64,000 nucleotides of DNA from Vitis vinifera (taxonomy: Eukaryota; Streptophyta; Magnoliopsida; Vitales; Vitaceae). The translations under genes and the position numbers were made by a program. This document shows positions 1 to 11,697 of this stretch, piece after piece. The stretch covers positions 6,304,001 to 6,368,000 of the forward strand of contig NC_081811.1 of the NCBI RefSeq assembly GCF_030704535.1, given 5' to 3'. Every line of letters starts with the position of its first letter. The first letter of the stretch is position 1. The notes beneath the pieces were generated by a model. It ran no database searches, was not told where the DNA came from, and worked only from the letters and a program-made list of their open reading frames with translations.

Positions 1-240
1 TATAATAGATTCACGGGTTAGAAAGAGTGCTCCTCTGGAAAGTCATCCTTCTCCCTTTAGATAAAAGCTGCTTCTTCCAGAATTCCAGTGCTGAATTTTT
101 CCTCAACAGAAGCCCACAGTGGGGTAGCCTTGAATGGAGCATGCAAAGGTAATCCTAAATACTTAGAAGGCAGACTTCTCAACCTGCAATCCAACTGACT
201 GGCCAATTAGGTGAATGAACTACGGGACAGGTGACTTCAT
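1..240 (-). mobile_element. LINE reverse-transcriptase fragment in ATG9 intron
   Basis: Read on the minus strand, about 60-190 encodes a stretch typical of plant L1-type LINE ORF2 downstream of the RT core (LPSKYLGLPLHAPFKATPLW). A frameshift follows, and then a segment resembling the usual WKKQLLSKGGR..STLSN block, with an in-frame stop. The fragment is truncated at both ends, cannot code, and runs off the left edge of the window. It lies in an intron of the ATG9 gene, antisense to that gene. The family assignment rests on the recognised protein motif; the exact boundaries are uncertain. Confidence 0.75.
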
Positions 241-329
241 TGAAGGATGTCTTAGGAATATATCATTTTTTTTTAATAGGTAGGAATATATCATTGCCAC
301 CCACAATTTTTTTGGCTTAATTTGTTTAG

Positions 330-578
330 GACTTCATCTTCTAACTCTGTATATGCTGTCTTGAGGGTTCCTTTTTGGAGACAGGCAGGAAGGCCCAACC
401 TCTTTATTAGATTTTATAGAATGGGTGGACTCTTCTTTTTATAGTGGTTTTGTAGCTACTATAGCTGATTTTTTTGTTTCACTTGTATACTTCCGGTATA
501 CTGTATTTGCCACTTTAGTTTGGCATCCTTTTTGTAGTCATTAATATACATACTCTTATTTGCCTATCAAAAAAAAAT
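330..578 (+). mobile_element. 5'-truncated LINE 3' end with poly(A)
   Basis: The segment ends in TTTGCCTATC followed by nine A residues (569-577). It carries the 'tatacttccggtata' block near 486-500 that commonly ends plant L1 LINEs. No ORF remains. It is a sense-strand insertion in the ATG9 intron, oriented opposite to the fragment at 1-240. The 5' limit is a guess. Confidence 0.55.
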
Positions 579-1066
579 CTTCTAACATACTGGTTCCAGG
601 TCCCAGGTTCCAATCCCGGGAAAGGAGAGTTGCATTAGGTTGGCAGCTAGTTTAGAACCTGTTTGTCAAATTCTTTTGAACACAAATATTCCAAAATTTT
701 GGTCTAATGTGATGGTGTTCCAATGAAGGAATTTTGTCTGATGGGCAGAATGGTTGAAAGGAACTAACTCCAATTTGTTGCAGTAGGCTTTCTTGATTTG
801 AGCTGTTACCTGCATTTGTCAACTGTCTTCTTTTGAATGGCATTACATTGTTTCATATTGCTTACTCGTACATATGACGCAATCTGGAAACTTTGCAGTG
901 AACTATTGGATAGTTTACTGTAAAGGTAAAGAAATTTAGTTATGGCAGAAAGCTAGAAATGCTCCTTTATGTAACCACTTGAACAGAAAAGAATAAAAAG
1001 AAATATGCTGAATGCTGTTTAAGATTGATGAACGATTTCTGATCTTAGTATACACTGTTTCTGCAG

Positions 1067-4000
1067 AAACTTTTGTGTTCGAAGGGACTTTGTTTCTAAT
1101 CCTAAAACATTGAAGAAAAGGCTTATGGTTGTTGGGATTGTGATGCTTCTCCTTTCTCCGTTTCTTGTCATATTCATTCTGGTGTTTCGCTTCTTGAGGC
1201 ATGCTGAACAGTTTTATAATCATCCAACCACAGCATCATCTCGGAGATGGTCAAATTTGTCAAAGTGGATCTTTAGGGAATTCAATGAGGTATTATTCTT
1301 TCTTTTTTAATTCGAAATTTGTGGTATAATAGGTGGAAACAGTTTATTTTTCCCTGAAATAACAATAAGGCAGATTGTATCTGATGGCTGTACCTAAGAT
1401 TAGGAGGGACATAATTAGCCCGTTCGGAAAACTCATTTATGAAGTATTCAAGTTCTATTCCAACACTCATGAATTATTTATGTTAACATTTCTCCAGAAA
1501 TGAATATATTTTGATTGCTAGTGGGTAATTTCCTGCTGTTATGAGTGTCTTCAAAGAGTATAAATTAAATCATTAATTTTTGGCCCTCTCCACTGGCTTG
1601 AGATAGATTATTACTGTTAATGATTTCTTTTCCTAGCCCCTAGGCCTTAGCACAGTTGGTAAGAGTGGGGAGAATGGGCTGGTTGGCTACTGATGACAAA
1701 GGTCTTGTTCTCTTTCCACATGCTATTTTTTCTTTGGAGAATGTAGGTTAGCCAAGTCCTTTTGTTGGTGATGTTCTTTAGCAGAGTCTGAACAAGATAT
1801 CAAATTAATACTTGTAAAAATAAAAAATAAAAAAAAACAAAAAAAAAACAAGACATCAAATTAATTTCTATATGTGAACGTCACTATATTTAACTGAATT
1901 ACAATCTACCACAACTTATCCAAATATAGAAGATTAGATCTACTAAAAATTTTATTATGTGCATCTTACCAACTGCACATGTATAGTTTATTAATAGGAA
2001 ACTGGGGAAACCTTTATTAGTGATGAATAAAACTGACCAGGAGGTGGGCCCATCTGCAGAAGCCAAGCAAAAGAAGCTGAAGTAAAACCGCAACACGAGA
2101 ATCATGAAGCATAAATAAACAACTCTCAAGCTTTGTTTAACAAACCCATTCCAAAAATTTTCTCCCCTTTATGTTCATTATTAATCCTTTGTTTAACAAA
2201 CCCAAAACTACTAAGGCCCATTAAACCTAATTTGCTAAAATAGATGCCTATTAAATTCTGAAGATGTCATAAGGCTTAATAATTAGCAAAATTAGAAATC
2301 AGACATAGCACTTCTGACACTAATTCTGATCCATAGGATTATTTCTGAATAAATAAAAGAAAATATCTGTGAAGCTTCCACTTATCTCTTCTGCTTTCTC
2401 CTTTAAATAGCATCTCTTTTGTCAAAGGGTAATTAAGTATAGTCTATGTACTCAATGTATATTTTTTGGCAGCTCCATTTGGTGTAAAGCCAAGAGAATT
2501 TGGGGTGTGGTGTCTCCATGCACTCTCTAAGGCTTGGATGCAGAGTGTGTTAAAAACTTCAATGAAAAATCTGCTTCAAGTGAGTTGAAGGACCCAATAA
2601 GGAAAGAAATGACATCAGGCACCCTGGATTGATCCAGTTCTAATAGATGTTAACTTTGTGGATTGATCCTAGCAATGTTGGATTGGTCCAAGAGCTTGCT
2701 TCTGGTCTACTTTGACTGAAATTTATTTCTAATTCAAGATTAAATTAAGAAATCTTCTAGAACACATTTGATTTTCCAAAAATAAAAAGTAAGGTCTGTA
2801 AGTCACCCATCTTAAGGTTACTCTGAATGGTAGTTGTTGATTTTTCAATGTGTAAAGTAAGGTCCATAAGTCACCCATCTTAAGGTTACTCTGAATGATA
2901 GTTGCTGATTTTTCAATGTGTAAACTCAAACAAGCTTTCTGAATTTTGAGAGGCTCAGACTGGATGGACCTGTGATTTCATGGAGACCTAAATGAACACA
3001 TTTTACAGACTCTTGATAAGGAATTTTCTGGTACTCTTTGGTACAAAATCCTAGCAAATGTATTTTAGAAGAATTTACTTTATTTTTGAGCTAGACATGT
3101 CTTCATATTTTTATTTCAAAGTTAAATTGATTCATTTTTCATCTTTTATCCTAAGAAAAGAGAAGAAAAGGGTGAGAGGTATCATTGAATTTGCATGCAG
3201 GCATGTGGTGACTTCATGGAAAAAATGCTGAAGGTTAGGTCCATTACCAGTCCACCCTCCCAAAACCTGGAAAAATGGGATCATAGTGATACAAAAAATT
3301 GGTGAATCTAGCTTGGTTATTAGGTAAGGTAGGGCTATCCCTGCCCAATTCAATTAAATTTCAATTTTTGTAGTAAAAGGCAAATTCATATAATCCAAAA
3401 ATATATAGGCTAATTCCCATGTTATAGCAAGTTCTTGTTTAATATTTTACTCATCCCCAAGCCCTTTATTATTATTATTATTATTATTATTGATAAACAA
3501 CAAGAGCAAGTTCTTGTTTAAAATTTGTGTTTTCCCTCCATGTGAGGCCTCTTTTCTTTGTTAGCTGGTTTCAAGCTGATAATTATCATTATTAAGAGAA
3601 GTTTTCAAGTACTTGAATATTCCTTCTTTTATATGCCTGCACAGTATACATATGATTCACATATCCTACTAATATCCTATCATTTCTGTACTTCAGGTGG
3701 ACCATTTGTTCAAGCATCGGATCAACAGCAGTGTAGTACATGCTTCTGATTATCTAAAGCAATTTCCATCACCTATTATATCCATTATTGCGAAGTTCAT
3801 CTCTTTTGTCTTTGGGGGTTTTGCTGCTGTTTTGATTTTCATTGCATTTTTGGAGGAATCTCTGCTAGAAGGCCATGTAATGTATTTTCATTAAGATTGT
3901 GTATATTAAGCCACATGCATAATATGTTAATTAACATATAAGGTAATTATTCTTTTTCCTTATTTCTAATGGTAAAATGCAGATATTTGGTCGCAACTTG

Positions 4001-6802
4001 TTTTGGTATGCTGCTGTTTTTGGAACTATAACAGCTATTAGCCGGGCTGCTGTAACAGATGAGCTTCTGGTCCTTGATCCAGAAGGGGCAATGTCTTTGG
4101 TGGTCCAACATACACACTATTTGCCAAAAAGATGGCGTGGAACAGAGAATTCTGAGTTGGTCAGAATGGAATTTGAAACCTTATTTCAGGTAATCCTGTT
4201 GGCATAGATTCTTACTGTTCTCTCTCTTTTGGTGGAGGGGGGTTGGTGTTGATTTTACCTCATGCTTTTACCAAACTGGGATTGCCATGAGTAGCCTAGT
4301 GGGAAAACCTGGATCTTTCCCCTTCTGTGGTTGGTGCCCCTGTTGATCTCGAAGTTGTCCAGAGAAGTAGCATTCTTCAACATCTGCAAAGCAATTAGAT
4401 TTGTGTTTTTTAAACTGACATTGTTGAGAAAATTGGTAAATTTTGATTGAGCTTCCACAGTTCTTATCCTTTTTCATGTATTTAGTAATAGGGGTTCACA
4501 GTACCGAACATTCATTTTCTTTTTGGTAATTACCTTAGATCCCAGTCTAATTAGTGATTATGTATTTTTATTTGTGTTAGAATTTGTTACTGATTAGTCT
4601 TATTTTTCGCAGAAGTTTAGTTCTAGAATTGGGATTTCCTAGAATTGCTAAAAATGTTAAAATGTATTTTTGGTTATGTATGCAAATTGGTGAACCGTAC
4701 TCTTAGTAACTGCTGCCTTGTTTTGTCCTCGTTGATCCATGAGCCCACTACTTCTGGAGATGGTTTTGTCCTACCTAGGGCGCTGTGGTTAGTCAGGATT
4801 TGTATTTTGATGAGCTGTCTTTCATGAAATCAGGAATTATGTTTTGGATAATTCGGCCAAAATCAGGACCAGTTTTTCCCCCTTCCCTTTTTCTGTCTTT
4901 ATTTCTTTCCACTCTATACCTTATAAATATCGTTCAATCACTTCTTGTGCTTATGGTTTTTTGAATTTTCGTGATGCAGTATACTGGAATGATGTTACTG
5001 GAGGAGATTGCATCAATTTTTCTTACTCCTTGCTTGCTCTTATTTGTTGTTCCAAAGGTGGTTATTCAGCATATTTTGATAGACTAATTATCTGATATCT
5101 TTTTCTGCGCTGTACTTTCTATTTCTGTTCTGAACTGATAAACCCTGTGTTAATTTTGCAGCGGGTGGATGACATTTTGCAGTTCATTGAAGATTTCACA
5201 GTTCATGTTGAAGGTGTTGGTCATGTTTGCAGGTTTTCGTTTTCTTCCATCTCTTCTATTTTTATTTTTAAATTCTCTGTATTGGCATAATTAAGTGGAT
5301 AATTTTCTTCTGCAAACATGATTTGGTTTCATTCTGTTTTCACATTGAAAAAGATCAAAAATTTAATTATGCCAATTTCTCTCATGGCAGTTTTAGCGTC
5401 TTTGATTTCCAAAACCATGGAAATAGCAATTATGGTTCACCACATAATTCATCTCGATCTCAGAGGAGTTCTCAGGGTAAAATGGAGAAATCATTCTTGA
5501 GGTATGATTTAGAAATTGCATTCTATAAAAGCATTGTTCTCATAGTGGTTATAGATGCTTCTAATTCTTCTTGTATTTTTCTAGGTTGCTTCTACATCTG
5601 AGCTATTTGTTAGATACAAATGGTTTCCATGGAAATCTGAACTGTATATCTCTTGCACTGCTTCTCACATTGGATCTTCTTATTTCACATGCAGCTTTCA
5701 AAGCAGTTACCCTTCATGGGAACCTGATGCCCAGGGAAAGCAGTTCCTGTCAACACTTAGAACTTTTAGGGAAGAAAAGTTGCAAGGCCATGGGACTAGA
5801 CCTGCATTTTCACCTCCTAGAATCTGGCGAGGGAGCCCAAATTTGAGAGGCCAAATTGACAGAAATGGTTTATTCTTGAGAGAAATGCTGCAGAATAGTC
5901 CTAGAATTGGATATCAGTCAGGTTCTCTCTGGCTGATAGACGCAGATCAGAAGAGTCATCCATATCTTCTTGATTGGTATTATACCTCCAGACCTCACGC
6001 AGAAAATGGTAACTCAAATGATATTCCTAGAGTACCTTATGAAGTGGCTGAAGAACATCCTAAAGATTTTTGGATGCCTTCCAACTTCAATCAAAGGGAA
6101 GTGAGATATGATGGAGAGTTTTGGCACCGCCAATTTGATGATCGGTCACAAAGTCATCTGGAAGCTTCTACCTCAGGACCTTTCTTCCGGGAAAGTGTAT
6201 TGCAGCATCATGACTCGGGTCATGTGTCCCACCCTACCAAGAGCCGTTGGTGGGCCAGAAGTGGGCCACGTGGTGTAGACCCCCAGGCAAGTTTTCTTGA
6301 GCCTCCTGATTTCAACCAGCACACCCCATACAACCATCATGATAATTTATCAGATAAAAGTCTCGAGGAGGGGCAAGGGCAAGACTTAGACTGGAGGAAG
6401 TTTCACAAATCACTGGACCATGAACAACTCTTGGAATGGAGGAAGTCTCACAAGTCACCAGACCATGAACAACAACAATTGGACTGGAGGGAACCTCACA
6501 AGTCACTGGATCATGAACAACACTTTGACTGGAGGGACTCTCACAATTCGCTGGGCCAAGAACAACAAGTAGACCGGAGGAATTCTCACAAGACATTGGA
6601 TGAAGATCACCATGGAGACCAGTATAGTTCTCACAAGTCACCGGATGAGGAATTGTTTGACTGGAGGAACCCCAACAAGCTATTATCCCGTACCACTTTC
6701 ATGGACTTTGATGTAGGAGATTATACACTTCATTTTGACGATATTTATAGAAGGCCCCCTGATGATGCAATGGATGAGAATTCAGAACCCTGGAGCTCTT
6801 GA
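1067..6802 (+). CDS. ATG9: Autophagy-related protein 9 (3' part of gene; upstream exons outside window)
   Basis: ATG9 is the multispanning membrane scramblase that cycles on Golgi-derived vesicles and supplies lipid to growing autophagosomes. I place seven exons with GT-AG borders and consistent phase: 1067-1289, 3697-3876, 3983-4189, 4980-5057, 5162-5232, 5391-5501 and 5695-6802, giving about 658 residues up to TGA. The first starts mid-codon (NFCVRRDF...), so roughly 200 N-terminal residues lie upstream of the window. Visible family hallmarks are RHAEQFYNHP, FREFNEVDHLFKHRI, hydrophobic membrane segments in exons 1-4, RWRGTENSELVR, YTGMMLLEE and RVDDILQFI. The long last exon encodes the hydrophilic C-terminal tail, which contains about seven degenerate 14-16-residue repeats. 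No coding lesions are seen. The introns hold LINE debris and a 68-bp tandem duplication. Confidence 0.95.
2788..2923. repeat. 68-bp tandem duplication in ATG9 intron
   Basis: Two adjacent 68-bp units (2788-2855 and 2856-2923) begin AGTAAGGTC and end CAATGTGTAA, and differ at only a few positions. The surrounding intron (1290-3696) otherwise shows only AT-rich sequence with no recognisable gene. Confidence 0.9.
3466..3491. repeat. (ATT)n microsatellite
   Basis: An uninterrupted ATT trinucleotide tract of about 26 bp in an ATG9 intron. Confidence 0.95.
6385..6690 (+). repeat. In-frame coding repeats in the ATG9 C-terminal tail
   Basis: About seven consecutive degenerate units of 14-16 residues follow the pattern (D/E)WR-x-(S/P/F)HKSLDHEQ. 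Their starts include LDWRKFHKS, LEWRKSHKS, LDWREPHKS, FDWRDSHNS, VDRRNSHKT, GDQYSSHKS and FDWRNPNKL. At DNA level the recurring motif is TGGAGG...TCACAAGTCACTGGA. The tail is acidic, histidine-rich and likely disordered. The reading frame is kept through every unit. Confidence 0.9.
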
Positions 6803-7265
6803 TTCATCCAATTTCATTCAAGTCAGTTTCCTTCTAGTCTGTTCCCAGGTTATTGCATTCAGATATTTAGAATGTGAATGGGTTTCCAAGATTCTGATCT
6901 ATGTTATGGTTACAGGAAACACTGTATTCTTTGGTGTACATAATTCATTATGAGGTTAGATTTGGAACAGGCCTCAGCTCAATTTGGAAGGTGGCCAACA
7001 GTCCAAAAAGTCACCTTCAGGCATTCAGTATCTGTTGACATTGACTATGTTTATTCCAATTCACATAGTATTAATTTGTTTTTACCATCGAGTATCAATG
7101 TCTTTGGGTTTGATTTACGTATCCATGCTTGAGTTCAATGGAGATCGGAGCTTATGCTCAAGTCTGTTATATGGTAAACAAGAGTGGGGGCTGTACTCCC
7201 TACTTCATTTAACATGTCTTTCAGCCATAATCTCTCCTTCACAGCCTGCAATCCCTGCTTCAATG
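6803..7265 (+). other. ATG9 3' flank / probable 3' UTR
   Basis: The sequence after the ATG9 stop shows no further gene. The transcript end cannot be placed with confidence. Confidence 0.5.
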
Positions 7266-7269
7266 GTTT

Positions 7270-8190
7270 GAGAGAGCAACAATCAATTGAAGGTGGTTGG
7301 CTTTCCAGCTAATTACTTGGCCCTAAGCAATAAAAACAAAACCAGTCAATGACCTTCTCTTTCGTATCGAGGTCACCTATGAAGCCAGGATCAACATAAC
7401 CTTCAATTACTCCACCTGAAAAATTGAAAATGTATCATTTCCATATGCTAAAAGCCTAAAACCAAGTGAAGTTGTAGTTCCCTTGAGGTATCTGACCATA
7501 CATTTCACCGAATCCCATGGATATTCCCTAAATTACTCGTATATATGCTCACCAAGCTCACTGAGTATGCTATGTCAGGTCTTGTACAGGCCATGGTATA
7601 CATAAGACTCCCCGCTGCATTTTGAGAATGGGCACTGCAGCCATAAAACTTTTGTCTTCATCTGGTTGAGGCGAGTTGCAAGTGATGCACTGCTGGCTTA
7701 AGGGGAGCTTCCATAGGAGTCTGAACAACTTTACAATCCCTCATTCCAAAAGTTTCCAGTATTGTCATTGTGCAATCCCTCTGAGAAAGAAACAATTTCC
7801 TTCTAAGTCCTTTTTTCTTAATCTCTGGTTCTTAGGATTTTCTTAGCCGGACTAAGGTTCTTACTCTCGTTGATTTTCTCAATGTCCTTGTTGATCAAGA
7901 GCACATCATCAACATATAACAGTAGGTAGGAGAAAATACATGCAACTATCATATCTTTTATACCATTGTCTTGGCACCTGCTTCAGACCATACAATGATT
8001 TCTTATCAATAAACACACATGATCTTCAAGTCCTTTGATCAGAAAACTCTGCGACTTTTCCATTAGAACTATCTTCTCCTCAAGATCGTCATGCAAGAAC
8101 ACAGTCTTAATATCCATATGTTCTAATTCCAGGTCATATTGTGCTACCATACACTATGAACATACATGCTATTTTACCATCACTTTAGTG
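7270..8190 (-). mobile_element. Truncated Ty1/Copia pol fragment (RT to RNase H)
   Basis: On the minus strand the segment encodes, in order, a Copia RT stretch (VAQYDLELEHMDIKTVFLH, near 8140-8080), the block MYTMACTRPDIAYSVSLV (near 7600-7545), VRYLKGTTTSLGF (near 7480-7450), and an RNase H stretch with SLTGFVF and a SWKAN-like end near 7290. The pieces are in different frames and carry stops, so the copy is dead. Much of the RT palm, including YVDD, is disordered or missing. It lies between ATG9 and the TPR gene, antisense to both. Confidence 0.8.
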
Positions 8191-8269
8191 AACATAGCCA
8201 GCTGAACCATACACAATTAAGTTTTCTTGTGTTACTTTTGGATTATAGTTGAAGGGCACCTGTTAATTG

Positions 8270-8620
8270 GGTGACATGGTTGAATACTTGTGGGGTGTAA
8301 CATGGAAAAAACTACGCTAAAGGAGGTAAGAACTTGCAGAGAAATTTTCTTTCATTATCAATAAGCAACGGGGATACAAGTAGCTTTTCTCTCTAAACAA
8401 TACACCCATGACCTGCCTTTACTTCATGAATGGACCAAAGTTACTACCCAAAAGAGCAAGCCAAAATGGGCTTAAAAGAACCTTAACCTCTATGAGCGGA
8501 CTAAGGGCCTAGCCCAATAACATCCACGAGAAAAGGGAAAAATTAATATCATTATAAAGAACATAAAACAATATTACACTCTCAGAGCTCTCTAATCCCA
8601 AAAACTCTATTTTTCACTTG
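8270..8620 (-). mobile_element. Possible LTR remnant of the adjacent Copia fragment
   Basis: Read on the minus strand, 8330-8420 contains a pattern seen near the 3' end of many plant Copia LTRs: TTTAGAGAGAAAAGC, then TGTATCCCC, then a run resembling TTATTGATAATGAAAG. No second LTR, primer-binding site or target duplication is visible, so this is a weak call from general resemblance and position. Confidence 0.3.
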
Positions 8621-8824
8621 GTAAAATAAATCCTCTTTGATTACAACCATTTCCATGTCTACTTCCCCTTTCATAATGGACTTGACCATAATAGAAAGCC
8701 ATACTAGACTAAGGCTATTTTTTAGGGTAAACAAATGTAGATAGGAAAACAAATTGGGATGGACTGGGCCATGAAGCTTGGATCAGGCCTAGGTCGACAT
8801 TGAGCCCAACATAAAAGCCGAATC

Positions 8825-8840
8825 AAAACGACACCGTTCT
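8825..8840. promoter_or_regulatory. ACGAC-ACCGTT box upstream of the TPR gene
   Basis: AAAACGACACCGTTCT lies about 90 bp upstream of the start codon. It is a near-palindromic ACGAC.CCGTT element that I regard as common near plant transcription starts. It resembles the perfect ACGACGTCGT palindromes before the protease gene at 35.8 kb. A role in the core promoter is inference. Confidence 0.35.
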
Positions 8841-8926
8841 CCCAACCTCTCCCAAGTCTCACCGAAACAGAGGAGCCAGTGAGACAAAGGGTTTCTCAAG
8901 GGTTTTGGCCACTCAGGGAATCCGCC

Positions 8927-11666
8927 ATGAGACGAGCTTCGTCGAAGCTTGTATCACACCTCTCCTATTACAGAAACCTTACTCCTCTTCTTTCCAGAAA
9001 TTACATCCCGGAACTCTCTCCCTCTATATCCGCCAATGATCACGTTTCATCATTATCATCGTCGTCATCCAACCATATCAGACCCTGCAAAAAAGCCAGT
9101 GGTTTGCTACTCTCAAAGGCCAAATCCGACCCATTTCAGACAAACTCATCTCGAAATCTCAATACCCAGAGTGAAACTCCCCCGCAAATCTCCTCAAGAC
9201 AGAGAAAAATCAAAGAAAGATCGCAGCTTGAGGAGACTTTTGAGTCTGCAACCTCAACTGAGTCAATGCTAAAAGCATTTCAAGAAATGGAGTCATCTTT
9301 TGATGAGAAAGAGCTTGGGTTGGCTTCCTTGAAACTTGGCCTCAAAATGGACCAGGAAGGTGAGGACCCTGAAAAGACTCTGGCATTTGCTAATAGAGCT
9401 TTAAAGGCTTTAGATAAAAATGACAAACCTTCTTTACTTGTTGCCATGGCTTTACAATTAATGGGTTCTGCTAATTATAGCTTAAAAAGGTTTAATGACA
9501 GTTTGGGGTACCTTAATAGAGCCAATAGGGTATTGGGTAGGTTAGAGGAGGAGGGTTCTTGTAGTGTTGATGATATTAGGCCGGTGCTTCATGCCGTCCA
9601 GCTTGAGTTGGCAAATGTGAAGACTGCCGTGGGGAGGAGAGAGGAAGCTCTTGTGAATCTCACCAAATGTTTGGAAATAAAGGAAATGACTTTGGAGAAA
9701 GATAGCAAGGAATTGGGTGCAGCATATCGGGATTTGGCTGAAGCGCACACTGCAGTTCTGAATTTTAAGGAAGCACTGCCATTTTGTTTGAAGGCGTTGG
9801 AGATACATAAGAAACAATTGGGACATAATTCAGTAGAGGTGGCACATGATAGGCGACTTCTTGGGGTTGTTTATACTGGGTTGGAAGAGCACCAGAAGGC
9901 ATTGGAACAGAATGAGTTATCACAGAAGGTTTTGAAGAATTGGGGTCTTAGTTCTGAACTACTACGTGCGGAGATTGATGCTGCAAATATGCAGATTGCA
10001 TTGGGGAAGTATGATGAAGCCATAAATACTTTGAAGGGTGTTGTTCAGCGGACTGATAAAGAGAGTGAGAATCGAGCACTGGTTTTTATTTCTATGGCAA
10101 AAGCCTTGTGTAATCAGGAGAAGTTTGCAGACTCAAAGAGGTGCTTAGAGATTGCCTGTGGAGTTCTTGATAAGAGAGAAATGGTGTCTCCTGTTGAAGT
10201 TGCTGAGGCGTACATGGAGATATCAATGCAGTATGAGACTATGAATGAATTTGAAACTGCAATTTCATTGTTGAAGAGAACTCTGGCCATGCTTGAGAAG
10301 CTCCCGCAAGAACAGCACTCAGAAGGAAGTGTTTCTGCAAGAATAGGATGGTTGCTTCTATTGACAGGTAAGGTGGCGCAGGCCATTCCCTACTTGGAGA
10401 GTGCTGCAGAAAGGTTGAAAGAGAGCTTTGGTTCAAAGCACTTTGGGGTGGGGTACATTTACAACAATTTGGGGGCAGCATATTTAGAACTTGATAGACC
10501 TCAGTCAGCTGCACAGATGTTTGCAGTTGCAAAGGACATTATGGATGTCTCACTTGGCCCTCATCATGCGGATTCAATTGAGGCATGCCAGAACCTTTCA
10601 AAAGCATATGGTGCCATGGGAAGGTATGGATGATTTGCCACAGTTCTTTTTTCATTTTCGGTTTATGATGCTAGTTCATTATCTTACAATTGTTGAAATT
10701 ATGTTAGTTCTATAAATGTGTCTGTCTGTCTATTTATTAATGTGATGTTTTTATGTTGATTATAGTTGATTCCTACCCTAAGGCTACCTCTAGGGAATAT
10801 AACTCACCATGGAATGAAATATGTACCTTTTATTTCATACTTGTTTATACTTCTTTAGTCACTATGTCTTTTCCTGTAACTAATGGTCTAGTATTGAAAA
10901 AAGTCCTAGGTTGCTTTCTCGCTGAACTTGTCTTTCTGTTTCATTGCATCTGAAACAGTTTTCGACTTGGATGTGCGATACATATCTGTATAACATGGTG
11001 GTTGAAGTGAAGAAACACTGGAATAATTGGGGATAGTTCTGGAATTTATTCATCTTATTGGACATCTATGTGGGTTATAATTCATTCCTATCAATGTGGT
11101 ATTTCCTTAACATGAGTGGTCAACTTATCATCAAAAGTAAAACGAAAAAGGTTTTGAATGATTAAATATTTGTTAGTGTTTTAACTTCTAAAAATTCACA
11201 TAGACAGTCCCAAGTGCAAGATGTCTTGTGGTAAGAGGTAGGCCAACATAAAGCTCATGCACACACATCATTAACTTGATTACGTTGTGCTTATGTACTC
11301 ATAGCATTTACCCTCTCACAATTCAAAATCACTTTACTTATGAGAAACAAAATTCAAAATTTTAGAGGTCTATGAGCGAAGTCTCTTTGAAAGAGGTTTA
11401 AACACCACTTTCTTGGTCTTAATTTCTAAAAAAGGTGCAACAAAAAATTTGAAGGATTTTAGGCTTATTCGCTTGGTGGGGGGCCTGTACTAATTATTAA
11501 CAAGGGTGTTAGCTGATAGACTCAATAAAGTGATGGGTAGAGTGGTCTTCGACTCTCAAAACATCTTCGTTGAGGGTAGACAAATTTTAGACACTGTTCT
11601 TATTGCAAATAATTTCTAGATTGAAAAGATCTTCTAACAGTGTTTTATGCAAACTTCACTAAGAGG

Positions 11667-11697
<31 letters not shown>

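Noticed and set aside
1630..1700. A tRNA-like string (TTAGCACAGTTGGTAAGAG) in an ATG9 intron
   Set aside because: It resembles a D-arm/B-box fragment only by chance; there is no acceptor stem, anticodon arm or T-arm.
5571..5846. A 91-codon frame overlapping the ATG9 exon 7 start
   Set aside because: Wrong frame; the splice acceptor at 5694 and ATG9 protein continuity fix the real frame.
6312..6641. A 109-codon minus-strand open frame
   Set aside because: It is antisense to the ATG9 repeat region and reflects the repeat's base composition.
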